A stretch of 64,000 nt of DNA, taken from positions 1,426,001 to 1,490,000 of the forward strand of contig CAVYZL010000006.1 of NCBI GenBank assembly GCA_963773055.1, read 5' to 3'. Made by a program: the position numbers and the translations under genes. The notes beneath the pieces are model-generated. The model was given only the letters and a program-made list of their open reading frames with translations, was not told the DNA's origin and did no database searches. Source of the stretch: PALSA-612 sp963773055 (GTDB taxonomy: Bacteria > Actinomycetota > Thermoleophilia > Gaiellales > Gaiellaceae). Below are positions 8,072 to 16,895 of the stretch, piece by piece; positions within the stretch are counted from its first letter, which is position 1; each line of letters opens with the position of its first letter.

Positions 8072-8823
8072 GAGGGGACCTCCTCGACGTGGATGCGCTT
8101 CTTGGACTCCTTCAATTTGCCTCCGTCGCGGCCCATGCGGATGGCAAGCGCCTCGGCGAGGATCGACAGTGCCGTTTCGGGCTGCGTCTCGGCGCCGATG
8201 TCGAGGCCGCACGGTCCCGCGATGCGTTCGAGTGCGTCCTCGTCGACTCCTGCCTCGAGCAGGCGCTCTCGCCGCCGCTCCTGGTTGCGGCGGGAGCCGA
8301 GCGCGCCGATGTAGAACGCTTCGGTCTCGAGCGCGGCCTTCAGCGCCGGGACGTCGAACTTGTCGTCGTGAGTTAGAACGACGATCGCCGTGGCGTGATC
8401 TGGGGCGACCTGCGCGAGCGCCTCCTCCGGCCACTCGACGATGATCTCGTCGGCGCTCGGGATCCGCTCCTTCGTGGCGAACTTCTGCCGCGCGTCGGCG
8501 ACGATCGCCCGCCAGCCGAGGAGCTTCGCCGCCTTGCACATCGCCTCGGCCGTGTCGACGGCGCCGTAGACGAGGAGACGCGGCGGCGGGCCGTAGATCT
8601 CCGCGAACACCTTCGTCCCCTCCAGCTCGAGGATCCTGTTGCGATGCTCGCGGATCAGCTGGTCCGCCTGCGCGACCGCCTCGTCCGGCACGCCGTCTCC
8701 GACCTGCTCGCCACCCTCGAGCACGAGCGCGTGCGCGCCGAGCGGCTCTCCTTCGATGACGGTGAACAGGACGGCGCGCTCCTCGCCGTCGACGACCTCG
8801 AGCAGGCGCTCCGTGACGCTCAC
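8068..8823 (-). CDS. XdhC/CoxI family protein, C-terminal (Rossmann) half
   Basis: This 251-residue protein carries the NAD-binding-like XdhC C-terminal domain: RLLVYGAVDTAEAMCKAA at the dinucleotide loop, then ATAIVVLTHDDKFD, FYIGALGSRRN and IAGPCGLDIGAETQPETALSILAEALA. XdhC proteins bind the molybdenum cofactor and promote its sulfuration and insertion into xanthine-dehydrogenase-family enzymes. Its GTG at 8823 overlaps the stop of a separate gene encoding the N-terminal XdhC domain. The usual single XdhC chain is therefore split in two here, with translational coupling. Confidence 0.85.
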   Translation of the reverse strand: MSVTERLLEVVDGEERAVLFTVIEGEPLGAHALVLEGGEQVGDGVPDEAVAQADQLIREHRNRILELEGTKVFAEIYGPPPRLLVYGAVDTAEAMCKAAKLLGWRAIVADARQKFATKERIPSADEIIVEWPEEALAQVAPDHATAIVVLTHDDKFDVPALKAALETEAFYIGALGSRRNQERRRERLLEAGVDEDALERIAGPCGLDIGAETQPETALSILAEALAIRMGRDGGKLKESKKRIHVEEVPS

Positions 8824-9131
8824 TCGAGCGGCTCGACGAACACGTCGATCTCGCCGCCGCAGGGCAGGCCTACCTCCCACGCCTCCTCGTCGCCGATGCC
8901 GTACGAGAGCAGCCTGGGCTTGCCGGTCTCGAGCACCTCGCGGGCGTTCTCGTAGACGTCCGACTCGACGCAGCCGCCGGACACGGAGCCGCACAGCTCG
9001 CCCGCGTCCGAGATCGCGAGCTTCGCGCCGACGGGACGCGGCGCCGAGCGGCGCGTCGCCACGACCGTCGCGATCGCCACCTTCTTGCCCTCCGAGCGCC
9101 AGCGCTCGACGTCGTCCAGGATCTCCTTCAC
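8820..9131 (-). CDS. XdhC/CoxI family protein, N-terminal half
   Basis: The 103-residue product matches the short N-terminal XdhC/CoxI domain: KVAIATVVATRRSAPRPVGAKL followed by GSVSGGCVESDVYENAREVL, whose GGCVE cysteine is the conserved one. The frame ends cleanly in a stop that overlaps the GTG of the C-terminal-half gene by four bases, so this looks like a natural split and not a frameshift. Its ATG at 9131 in turn overlaps the CoxE-like stop (ATGA). It should act with the downstream half in MoCo insertion into the hydroxylase encoded at 12.7-16.5 kb. Confidence 0.85.
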   Translation of the reverse strand: MKEILDDVERWRSEGKKVAIATVVATRRSAPRPVGAKLAISDAGELCGSVSGGCVESDVYENAREVLETGKPRLLSYGIGDEEAWEVGLPCGGEIDVFVEPLE

Positions 9132-10252
9132 GCCGCATGCCTCCTTTCGATGCCGGTGAGAACCTCAGCGAGCTCTTCGAGGCTCGACAGATTGTGCCCT
9201 GAGAGGAAACGGTCGACGTACGGCAATGCCGCGCGCATGCCGCCGGCGAGTGGCTGGTAGTCGGGATGTCCCTTGAGCGGGTTGACCCAGACGACCGCAT
9301 AGGCCTGCCGCGCGAGCCGCGCCATCTCGTGCCCGACGACCGACGCCTCCTCGCGCTCCCAGCCGTCGGACGCGATCACGACCACCGCGCCGCGCGTCAG
9401 GGCGCGACGCCCCCACTCGTCGTTGAAGCTCTTCAGGGACGCGCCGATCCGGGTGCCGCCCGACCAGTCACTGACGCGGGCGGCCGCATTGCGCAGCGCG
9501 GTCTCCGGGTCACAGCCCTCCAGGTCGGGCGTCAGCCGGGTCAGGCGCGTGCCGAAGGCGAACGCCTCGACGCCGCGCCCCGTGCGCATCAGCGCGTGGA
9601 GAAAGAGCACGAGCGCGCGCGAGTACGCCTCCATCGAGCCGGAGACGTCACAGAGCACGACGAGCTTGCGCGGCACCTCCACGCGACTGCGGAACGTCCG
9701 CTCGATCGTCTCGCCGCCGGTGCCGAGCGAGGCGCGCACGAGCCGGCGCATGTCGAGGTTCCGCCCGCGGTGGTGCGGTCGCAGGCGCCGGGAGCGGCGG
9801 CGCGGACGGCCCGCCGCGATCTGCGCAACGAGCCGCCCGACGTCGTCGAACTCGGCGCGCGTGAGGTCAGCGAAGTCACGCTGACGGAGGAGCTCCTCGG
9901 CGCTGTAGCCGATCGTCGTCTCCCCGCTTCCGTCCGCGCCCTCGTCTCCCGCCTTCGGGTCCGACGTACGCCGGAGCAGTCGCAGTGACTGCGCCTCGGT
10001 CTCGTGCCGGAAGACGGGCGCGGTCGGCGCGCGGAGGAACCAGGCGCGGAACGCGAGGTCGAACGCCTCGAGGTCGTCGTGGCGCGAGACGAGCGTCTGC
10101 CGGAGCGTCCAGTAGACGTCGTCCTGCCTGGTCAAATCGACGCGGTCGAGGCCGGTCAGCGCGTCGACGAGCCGGCCCGGGCCGACCTCGAGGCCTGCCT
10201 CGCGCAGCACGCGGCCGAACGTGACGACGTGCGTCGCGACTGCGTCCGCCAC
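9128..10252 (-). CDS. CoxE-like VWA domain protein
   Basis: The protein (about 374 residues from GTG 10252) has a helical N-terminal part (FGRVLREAGLEVGPGRLVDAL) and a C-terminal von Willebrand A domain with a MIDAS motif, LVVLCDVSGSMEAYS. It ends in PLKGHPDYQPLAGGMRAALPYVD, typical of CoxE proteins. CoxE works with the MoxR-type ATPase CoxD in maturing the bimetallic or sulfurated site of carbon monoxide dehydrogenase and related MoCo hydroxylases. It starts 10 bp after the CoxD-like gene and overlaps the XdhC N-half gene by ATGA. Confidence 0.88.
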   Translation of the reverse strand: MADAVATHVVTFGRVLREAGLEVGPGRLVDALTGLDRVDLTRQDDVYWTLRQTLVSRHDDLEAFDLAFRAWFLRAPTAPVFRHETEAQSLRLLRRTSDPKAGDEGADGSGETTIGYSAEELLRQRDFADLTRAEFDDVGRLVAQIAAGRPRRRSRRLRPHHRGRNLDMRRLVRASLGTGGETIERTFRSRVEVPRKLVVLCDVSGSMEAYSRALVLFLHALMRTGRGVEAFAFGTRLTRLTPDLEGCDPETALRNAAARVSDWSGGTRIGASLKSFNDEWGRRALTRGAVVVIASDGWEREEASVVGHEMARLARQAYAVVWVNPLKGHPDYQPLAGGMRAALPYVDRFLSGHNLSSLEELAEVLTGIERRHAA

Positions 10253-10262
10253 GGGCGCCGCC

Positions 10263-11147
10263 CTAGGCCTCTGCCGCCGCCCGCGCTTCCTCGACGAGCC
10301 CCAGGAGGGTCTCATCGCGGATCGCGAGCACGTCCTCGTGGTACTTCAGCACCGAGCCGAGCGTCTGCTCGACGACCTCCGCGTCGAGCTCCTGGCGACC
10401 GAGCGCCGTCAGCGCGTTCGCCCAGTCGATCGTCTCCGCGACACCGGGCGGCTTGGCGAGGTCGAGCGCGCGCAGGCCCTGGACGAACGCCGCCGCCTGC
10501 GCCGCGAGCCGATCGGGCACGCCGGGAACCCTGAGCTTGACGATCGCCACCTCGCGCTCGAGCCCGGGGTGGCCGATCCAGTGGTAGAGACAGCGCCGCT
10601 TGAGCGCGTCGTGGAGCTCGCGCGTGCGGTTCGACGTCAGCACGACCGCCGGCTTGTGCGCCTCGGCGCTCACCGTCCCGATCTCCGGGATCGTGATCTG
10701 GAAGTCCGAGAGCACCTCGAGCAGGAACGCCTCGAACTCCTCGTCCGCACGGTCGATCTCGTCGATCAGCAAGACGACCTTGTCCGTCGACTCGATCGCC
10801 TCGAGCAGGGGACGGCGGATCAGGAACTCCGGCCCGAACAGCTCCTGCTCGGACACCGTGCCTTCCTGCGCCGCGCGGATGTGGAGCAGCTGCCGGGAGT
10901 AGTTCCACTCGTAGACGGCGTGCGCGACGTCGAGGCCCTCGTAGCACTGGAGCCGGATCAGCCGCGCGCCGAGGCTGCGCGACAGCGCCTTCGCCGCCTC
11001 GGTCTTCCCCACGCCCGCCTCGCCTTCGAGCAGCAGCGGCTTCTCTAGCGTGAGCGAGAGGTAGAGCGCGGTCGCAAGGCCGCGGTCCGGAAGGTAGCTC
11101 GCGTCCCCGAGGGCGCCTTCGAGCTCGTCTATCGAACCGAACGTCAT
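10263..11147 (-). CDS. MoxR-family AAA ATPase, CoxD-like
   Basis: The 294-residue ATPase has Walker A GEAGVGKTE near residue 42, Walker B VVLLIDEIDRAD near 126 and a sensor LTSNRTRELHDALKRRC. This is the MoxR/CoxD layout. With the VWA partner downstream it forms the MoxR-VWA chaperone pair that remodels metalloenzymes. It heads the minus-strand maturation operon CoxD-CoxE-XdhC(N)-XdhC(C)-MsrB, and the structural MoCo hydroxylase genes lie on the other strand about 1.5 kb away. Confidence 0.92.
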   Translation of the reverse strand: MTFGSIDELEGALGDASYLPDRGLATALYLSLTLEKPLLLEGEAGVGKTEAAKALSRSLGARLIRLQCYEGLDVAHAVYEWNYSRQLLHIRAAQEGTVSEQELFGPEFLIRRPLLEAIESTDKVVLLIDEIDRADEEFEAFLLEVLSDFQITIPEIGTVSAEAHKPAVVLTSNRTRELHDALKRRCLYHWIGHPGLEREVAIVKLRVPGVPDRLAAQAAAFVQGLRALDLAKPPGVAETIDWANALTALGRQELDAEVVEQTLGSVLKYHEDVLAIRDETLLGLVEEARAAAEA

Positions 11148-11211
11148 CTCTCAACTCTACGCGAGCAAGAACGCACGCCCGCGTGCGGGCAACCGCGCTC
11201 GCGCTGTGTTC

Positions 11212-12196
11212 CTACGGGCCGAAGGAGTTGTAGTTCTGGCCGGAGTCGACGGGCATCTTGCCGGGGCTGTGCGGAACGACGACCCGCACGACGCCGGTGC
11301 AGCTGCCGCCGCGGTTGTCGGCGCCGGTGAAGCTGATCGCGTAGACGCGACCGTTGCCCTTGCCGCTTCGCTCCGCGCGGAGCTTGACTTGGCTCGAGCT
11401 CGCCCCGGTAGCCGCGTCGGGCCCCAGTGTCACCGTCGCCGAGGCCGTTGATCGGCTCGTCCTGCGTGACACCGTTGATCGTCAGCGTCGTCGGGTCTCC
11501 GTCGGGATCCGTGAGCCCGCTGAGCGCGACGTTGACGAGCTGGTGGAGCGGCGGCCAGAGGTACAGCTTGTCGGGCTTCACCTTCGAGCAGTCGGGGGGA
11601 CGGTTCGTCGGCGGCGGAACGACCTTGTAGGCGATGCCGAACTCGCCGATCCCGAAGCCGAGCGCCGGGGCCGGAACGCTGATCGTGATCGATGTCAGGG
11701 TGTCGCTCCCCGTCGCGTAGAAGCCGAAGTACCTCGCGCCAGCATTCCCGTTGACGTTGACGGCCCCCGACGTGACGCCGCCGTTAGAGGTCGCCGTGAC
11801 GTTGGCGCTCGACTGGATGTTCGGCTCGACGTAGAGGTAGAAGGCGACGGTGTTCGCGGGCAGCGTCAGCGTTGCGCTCGTGCCCGCAGTCGCGTAGACG
11901 TCACCCGTGTAGCCGTGGCTCCACGTGAGCCACCCCATTCCCACCTTGCGGTGACTGAGGCTGGGGCTGAAGCCGACCGTACCCGTGGGAGCGGCGACGC
12001 TCGAGACGTTCGCGAACAGCCCCTGCGGGTCGGCCGCGAACTTCGTCATGGTGTAGCCGCCCAGCGTCGCGGGCGGGGCGGCGGTCCCCGGCGAGCCGTC
12101 GAACGTGATCGCCGCGAGTGCTGCCGTCACTCCGATCACGAGCGCGACAAGAGCCGCAAGCCCTGCGACCTTGAATCCACGTGCAACTCCCCCCAT
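11212..12196 (-). pseudogene. Secreted repeat-type surface protein, frameshifted near the C-terminus
   Basis: From ATG 12196 the product starts with a clear signal sequence (GLAALVALVIGVTAALAA). A beta-rich region with many Thr/Asn residues follows, then a linker NRPPDCSKV and a Big/cadherin-like segment VNVALSGLTDPDGDP. After NGLGDGDT the frame is lost. The continuation, GPDAATGASSSQVKLRAERSG and a natural end SGQNYNSFGP, lies one base away. The shift sits in a run of four Gs (plus-strand CCCC near 11422), where three would restore the frame. This is typical of a homopolymer error. The intact product would be about 328 residues and exported. It separates the two halves of the MoCo locus. Confidence 0.7.
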
Positions 12197-12284
12197 CGTT
12201 TGGAGCGTATATCAGCTGTGACGACGGCTTGCCCCACTGCGACACGCGTCCGGGGTACCCCATTGGAGTGAGTAGGCTGCGTTC

Positions 12285-12698
12285 ATGCCCGTCCGGCTCC
12301 CCGACGAGGTGAAAGCGCTGCTCGACGCGTCGAACTTCTGGCACCTCGCCACGATCAATCCCGACGGGTCGCCCCATTCCACGGTCATGTGGGCCGATCG
12401 ACGTAACGACCGGATCCTCTTCAACACCGCCTACGGCCGGATCAAGCCGCGCAACCTCGCGCACGACCCGCGCGTCTCGCTCTCGCTAGCGGATCCCCAG
12501 CACCCGTACTCGAACGTCTCCATCCAGGGAACGGTCGTGGAGACGATCGAAGGCCCCGAGGCGCTCCACGACATCGACGCCCTGGCGACGAAGTACATGG
12601 GCGTCGAGACGTATCCGTTCCTCCAGCCCGGCGAGCGTCGCGTGACATACCTCGTCGAGCCGACGAGCGTCTGGTACCGCCCGCCTGCGCAGCGTTAG
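12285..12698 (+). CDS. PPOX-class (F420/flavin split-barrel) oxidoreductase
   Basis: The 137-residue protein has the pyridoxamine-phosphate-oxidase-like split barrel: FWHLATINPDGSPHSTVMWA, then ILFNTAYGRIKPRNLAHDPRVSLS, VSIQGTVVET and a final VTYLVEPTSVWY. The pattern TxxxDGxPHxxxxWxx and GRxKxRNLxxDPR resembles F420-dependent split-barrel reductases of actinobacteria. F420 or flavin use cannot be decided from sequence alone. It ends 11 bp before the FAD-subunit gene and may be co-transcribed with the MoCo hydroxylase. Confidence 0.85.
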   Translation: MPVRLPDEVKALLDASNFWHLATINPDGSPHSTVMWADRRNDRILFNTAYGRIKPRNLAHDPRVSLSLADPQHPYSNVSIQGTVVETIEGPEALHDIDALATKYMGVETYPFLQPGERRVTYLVEPTSVWYRPPAQR

Positions 12699-12709
12699 AA
12701 TCGCACGCA

Positions 12710-13480
12710 ATGCCCGGGGGAGTGCTCGACGTCGTCATCCCGACCTCGCCTGCCGAGGCGGTCACCGCATTCGGGGACGGCGACGGCGTGACCGTCCTCG
12801 CCGGCGGTACGATCGTCATGCCGGAGCTCACGCACGGGCGCCTGAAGCCGGACAAGGTGCTGATGCTCGCGCGCAGCGGCCTCGACACGATCGAGCGCGA
12901 TGGCGGAACCGTGACGATCGGCGCCGCGTGCTCGGTGGCGGCGCTCCAGGAGCTGGACGAGCCGCTTGCGACCGCTGCACGCCACATCGCAGACCGAGAG
13001 ATCCGCGCACAGGCGACACTCGGCGGGAATCTCTGTGCCGGCCCAGGAGCAGACGCGCCTCGTGGCGACCTGCAGGCGCCGCTGATCGTGCTCGACGCCA
13101 GGGTCCGCTCGATCGGCAAGGGCGGCGAGCGAACCGAGCCGGTCGAGGACTTCCTCGCCGGAGGCGCCAGCGGACGTCTGTTGCTCGACGTTGCCTACGA
13201 CAAGGTGGACCGCAAGACCGCCTACGCTGCTGTCTGGCGCCCGCACACGCACCACTACTCGATCCTGGCCGTCGCCGGCGCGAAGGCTGGCGACGAGCTC
13301 CGGATCGCCGTCACCGGTGCCGCTCCGCAAGCCGTGCGGCTCGCGTCGGTCGAGCAGAGCGGCACGGCAGAGGACGCGCTCGCCGACGTCGACCCGCCAG
13401 ACGACGCACTCGCGTCCGCGTGGTACCGCAAGGAAGTGCTGCCAACCCTCGTGTCCCGCGTGCTCAACGATCTCGCCTAG
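12710..13480 (+). CDS. Xanthine dehydrogenase family protein, FAD subunit
   Basis: This 256-residue medium subunit carries the FAD-binding motifs of the CoxM/CutM/XdhB family: VTVLAGGTIVMPEL near residue 27 and RAQATLGGNLCAGPGADAP near 100. It accepts electrons from the 2Fe-2S subunit and passes them to the final acceptor. It is short for the family (usually 270-290). It starts the FAD-FeS-large-large gene order, 11 bp after the PPOX gene and 10 bp before the FeS gene. Confidence 0.92.
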   Translation: MPGGVLDVVIPTSPAEAVTAFGDGDGVTVLAGGTIVMPELTHGRLKPDKVLMLARSGLDTIERDGGTVTIGAACSVAALQELDEPLATAARHIADREIRAQATLGGNLCAGPGADAPRGDLQAPLIVLDARVRSIGKGGERTEPVEDFLAGGASGRLLLDVAYDKVDRKTAYAAVWRPHTHHYSILAVAGAKAGDELRIAVTGAAPQAVRLASVEQSGTAEDALADVDPPDDALASAWYRKEVLPTLVSRVLNDLA

Positions 13481-13490
13481 GAGGACCGCG

Positions 13491-14006
13491 ATGAAGCTGA
13501 CCGTCAACGGCGTCGAGCATGAGATCCAGAGCCCTCTGCTCACGCCACTGCTCGGCGTTCTCCGCGAGGAGCTGGGCATCACCAGCCCGAAGGCCGGGTG
13601 TCAGCAGGGCGGCTGCGGCGCGTGCACGGTGCTGATCGACGGCGAGCCGATGCGCTCGTGCCTGATGCCCGTCGCAGCGATCAACGGCGCCGCGGTCACG
13701 ACATTGGAGGGCATCGGCACGGCGGAGCATCTCGCGCCGGTCCAGCAGGCGTTCGTCCACCACTACGGGATGCAGTGCGGCTTCTGCACGCCCGGGATGC
13801 TCCTCGCCGCTCACGCGTACATCACGAGCGGGGGAACGGACGACAGGGACGCGATCTCCGAGGCGCTCGCGGGCCACGTCTGCCGCTGCACGGGGTACGT
13901 CAAGATCCTTGCCGCCGTGGGCGCGGCCGTGCGGGGTGAGAGCTTCGATCTGACGATGATGACCGGCACGCCGACAACCACGTTCGTTGCGGGAGCGACA
14001 GAGTGA
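13491..14006 (+). CDS. Xanthine dehydrogenase family protein, 2Fe-2S subunit
   Basis: The 171-residue small subunit has a plant-ferredoxin-type cluster (Cys37, Cys42, Cys45, Cys57 in GCQQGGCGACTVLIDG and beyond). A second cluster domain carries CGFCTPGM and HVCRCTGYVKI. AGGAGGAC directly precedes ATG 13491. The stop overlaps the GTG of the next subunit gene (GTGA). It transfers electrons from the molybdenum site to FAD. The tail after AVGAAVRGE is slightly longer than usual. Confidence 0.94.
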   Translation: MKLTVNGVEHEIQSPLLTPLLGVLREELGITSPKAGCQQGGCGACTVLIDGEPMRSCLMPVAAINGAAVTTLEGIGTAEHLAPVQQAFVHHYGMQCGFCTPGMLLAAHAYITSGGTDDRDAISEALAGHVCRCTGYVKILAAVGAAVRGESFDLTMMTGTPTTTFVAGATE

Positions 14007-15373
14007 AAGCGGTCGGCGCCAGGCTTCCGCGCTACGACGGCATGGCGCACGTCACCGGGCGAACGATGTTCGTCGACGACTTCCGGGCGCCGGGGACGAT
14101 CTGGGCAAAGGCACTGCGCTCGCCGGTCCATCACGCGGACATCACGAGGCTCGACACAGCAAAGGCCGAAGCGATGAACGGCGTCCACGCGGTGATCACA
14201 CACGCGGACGTGCCATTGCTCGAGTACGGGCACCTGTCGGGGCTCGGCATTCCCGCCGACGAGCCGCTGCTCGCGAAGGACGACGTCCGCTACCAGGGCC
14301 AGCCGATCGCCGTCGTCGCTGCCGAAGACGAGGAGACGGCGATGGCTGCGGTCGAGGCGATCGAGGTCGAGTTCGCGGAGAAGCCCGCGTTCTTCGACGT
14401 GCGCCTGGGCGCCGATCCGGACGCTCCGGTCATCCACCATTGGGGCAACTGGTACCCACACTTCGAAGGCGAGATGGACCGGCGGCAGATCCGCAAGGGC
14501 GACATCGACCAGGCGTTCGAGCAGGCCGACGTGATCGTCCAGGGCGTGTATCGGCCCGCTGCGATCGAGCACTGCCCGGTCGAGACGCAGGTCTGCCTTG
14601 TCATTCCCGAGCCCGATGGCCGCCTGACGATCCACACGTGCTCGCAGGCGCTCTATTTCTCGCTGGGCGTCGTCGCCGCTCACCTCGAAGTACCGTCGAA
14701 CAAGCTCAAGCTGGTCGGGGGCACTGTCGGCGGCGGCTTCGGCGGCAAGGTGGACACCGCGACCGAGACGATGACCGCGCTCCTCGCGATGAAATCGGGT
14801 CGACCCGTGAAGTGGCGCTGGACGCGCGAGGAGGAGTTCCTCTGTTCGTCCACGCGAGCGGCCTGGCACATGGAGATCGCCGACGCCGTGACGAGCGACG
14901 GCTGGATCCTCGGCCGCAAGATGCTGACCCTTCACGACTCGGGCGCCTACGCGCGCTTCTCGCCCTACGGCCTGACGAAGCACTCGTTCCACCACACGGG
15001 CGCGTACACGATCCCGAACCTCTTCTTCGACGGCTTCGTCGTGTTCACGAACCGCACGCCGTCGACGGCGATGCGCGGCTTCGGCGTTACGTCGGTGTCG
15101 TTCGCCGTCGAGACGCACATGAACCGGATCGCGGCGGAGCTCGGGATCGATCCGTTCGAGATCCGGCTCAAGAACGCGAACCGGATCGGCGATACGTCGC
15201 CGAACGGCGTCGTCTATACGGACCCGTCCACCGTCCAGACGATCCACGTCATGGCCGAGGAGGTCGGACACGAGCTCTCGGCTGACTACCGCAGCATGAC
15301 CCGCGGTCCTCGCCAGGACGATCTGCTGCCCGAACATCTGCTCGCGCAGGTCGGCGACCCGGAGTCGCACTGA
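14003..15373 (+). CDS. Xanthine dehydrogenase family protein, molybdopterin subunit, N-terminal piece
   Basis: The 456-residue product is the first half of a large MoCo subunit: GARLPRYDGMAHVTGRTMFV at the start, GGTVGGGFGGK at 239-249 and TPSTAMRGFG at 352-361. The RGFG form of the last motif is that of xanthine/nicotinate-type hydroxylases, not the AYxCSFR of true CO dehydrogenase. It ends in a natural stop, and the catalytic-Glu half is a separate gene 16 bp downstream with its own ATG. Nicotinate dehydrogenase of Eubacterium barkeri is a known precedent for this split. Confidence 0.9.
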   Translation: MKAVGARLPRYDGMAHVTGRTMFVDDFRAPGTIWAKALRSPVHHADITRLDTAKAEAMNGVHAVITHADVPLLEYGHLSGLGIPADEPLLAKDDVRYQGQPIAVVAAEDEETAMAAVEAIEVEFAEKPAFFDVRLGADPDAPVIHHWGNWYPHFEGEMDRRQIRKGDIDQAFEQADVIVQGVYRPAAIEHCPVETQVCLVIPEPDGRLTIHTCSQALYFSLGVVAAHLEVPSNKLKLVGGTVGGGFGGKVDTATETMTALLAMKSGRPVKWRWTREEEFLCSSTRAAWHMEIADAVTSDGWILGRKMLTLHDSGAYARFSPYGLTKHSFHHTGAYTIPNLFFDGFVVFTNRTPSTAMRGFGVTSVSFAVETHMNRIAAELGIDPFEIRLKNANRIGDTSPNGVVYTDPSTVQTIHVMAEEVGHELSADYRSMTRGPRQDDLLPEHLLAQVGDPESH

Positions 15374-15389
15374 TGAAGGGGGCTCACTG

Positions 15390-16505
15390 ATGGCCAGGCA
15401 CAAGGGCAGGGGCTACTCCTCGATCGAGTACCCGACGGGCATGAACCAGAACGGCGACCCGTCGCAGGCGTGGATCAAGATCAAGCCCGACGGCCGCGTC
15501 GACGTCTTCTCTGGGACATCCGACATCGGCAACGGCTCGAAGACGATCCAGAGCCAGATCGTCGCCGAAGCGCTCGGCGTCCCGTACGAGTGGATCACGT
15601 ACGACAACTCGAACACCGACTCCTCCCCGCTCTGCACCGGGACGTTCGCCTCGCGCGCGACGTTCGTCGCCGGCGAGGCGGTACGCAAGGCTGCGCTCTC
15701 CGCGCGCGAGAAGCTGCTCGAGATCGCCGGCAAGGAGCTCGAGATCGACCCGTCTGACCTCGACGTCGTCGACGGCGAGGTAATCGCGAAGGGTGCGCCC
15801 CAGAAGAAGATCTCGGTGCCCGACGTGGCCGCTGCGGCCACCTGGGGTCACGGCGAGCTGATCACCGGCACCGGCGCCCAGCTGAAGCCGTTGGTGCCGA
15901 TCGAGGACCCCACGACCGGCGCCGTCGCATCGCCGCCCCACTCCGCCATCTCGTACGCCACCTGCGCGGCAGAGGTCGAAGTGGACGACGAGACGGGCGA
16001 GGTCCACGTCACGCATCTCTGGCAGTGCTTCGACGTCGGCCGGGCGATCAACCCGACGCTCGTCGAGGGACAGATCGAAGGCGGCGGCATCATGGGGCTC
16101 GGCCTGGCAGTTCTCGAGACCTGCTACCCGTACTACCCGAGCGTCGAGCACCGCGGTTCCGAGTTCGGCGCATACATTGCGCCCGGCATCCAGGACCTCC
16201 CCGACGTCCAGACGATCCTGATCGAGAACCCATCAGCCGACGGGCCGTTCGGCGCGAAGGGGATCAGCGAGATGGCGAACAACCCACAGCCACCCGCCAT
16301 CGCCGCGGCCGTCTACGACGCGATCGGCGTCTGGGTGACAGAGCTCCCGATCACGCCGGAGCGCGTGCTGCGGGCCCTCGAGAAGAAGCGGGGCGGCGAG
16401 GACGGTCCACGCCGCGAGGGCAAGCGCGTGATCTTCGACGAGGAGCTCTCCGTCAACACGCTCGCTCACGCGGACAGCATCTTTCGCTTCGACGTTCCCG
16501 CGTGA
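15390..16505 (+). CDS. Xanthine dehydrogenase family protein, molybdopterin subunit, C-terminal piece
   Basis: This 371-residue product is the second half of the large subunit. It has VFSGTSDIGNGSKTIQSQIV near residue 40, NPTLVEGQIEGGGIMGLG near 221 and GPFGAKGISEMANNPQPPA, in which Glu294 is the expected catalytic base at molybdenum. Together with the upstream 456-residue piece it makes a full-length 827-residue large subunit. GGGG before ATG 15390 gives it its own ribosome site. The stop overlaps the GTG of the following cupin. Substrate is unknown; an N-heterocycle or aldehyde is expected for the family. Confidence 0.92.
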   Translation: MARHKGRGYSSIEYPTGMNQNGDPSQAWIKIKPDGRVDVFSGTSDIGNGSKTIQSQIVAEALGVPYEWITYDNSNTDSSPLCTGTFASRATFVAGEAVRKAALSAREKLLEIAGKELEIDPSDLDVVDGEVIAKGAPQKKISVPDVAAAATWGHGELITGTGAQLKPLVPIEDPTTGAVASPPHSAISYATCAAEVEVDDETGEVHVTHLWQCFDVGRAINPTLVEGQIEGGGIMGLGLAVLETCYPYYPSVEHRGSEFGAYIAPGIQDLPDVQTILIENPSADGPFGAKGISEMANNPQPPAIAAAVYDAIGVWVTELPITPERVLRALEKKRGGEDGPRREGKRVIFDEELSVNTLAHADSIFRFDVPA

Positions 16506-16891
16506 CGTCCCCGTTCAGGACGTGGAACGGCGTCGAGCCGTTCCGGATCTTCCCGACGGTCGACATCCACGCGATCGGCGGCGAGCAGGTGCTGCTCTGC
16601 CGCGTCGTCTACGAGCCCGGGACGACGGTCGCCCGACACGCGCACGACGACACGGAGCAGCTGATGCTGATCGCCGAGGGCGACGTGACGATGACGATCG
16701 GCGACGAGACGAAGACGCTCGGGCCCGGCGACGTCGCCGTCGTCAACCGCGGTGTCGAGCACGAGCTCTACTCCGAGAACGGCCTCGTCTTCATCGAGGC
16801 GCTCGCCCCCGTTCCGCTCGATCACGTGCCCGACCGCGAACGCGACCTCGTGCTCGGTCCTGACGGCGGCGCGCTGCACGTGGAGCGATAG
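16502..16891 (+). CDS. Small cupin-domain protein
   Basis: A 129-residue cupin with motif 1 VARHAHDDTEQLMLIAEG and motif 2 GDVAVVNRGVEHELYS. The GTG start at 16502 overlaps the stop of the molybdopterin subunit (GTGA), so it is translated together with the hydroxylase. It may process the hydroxylase product or sense the substrate; this is inferred from position only. Confidence 0.85.
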   Translation: MTSPFRTWNGVEPFRIFPTVDIHAIGGEQVLLCRVVYEPGTTVARHAHDDTEQLMLIAEGDVTMTIGDETKTLGPGDVAVVNRGVEHELYSENGLVFIEALAPVPLDHVPDRERDLVLGPDGGALHVER

Positions 16892-16895
16892 GCGC

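Noticed and set aside
13811..15403. 530-codon open frame on the minus strand
   Set aside because: It is a shadow of the molybdopterin subunit gene in GC-rich sequence, Arg/Asp/His-rich without any domain.
8068..16505. Aerobic carbon monoxide dehydrogenase locus
   Set aside because: CoxD/CoxE-like neighbours suggest it, but the large subunit has AMRGFG and lacks the AYxCSFR loop of CoxL.
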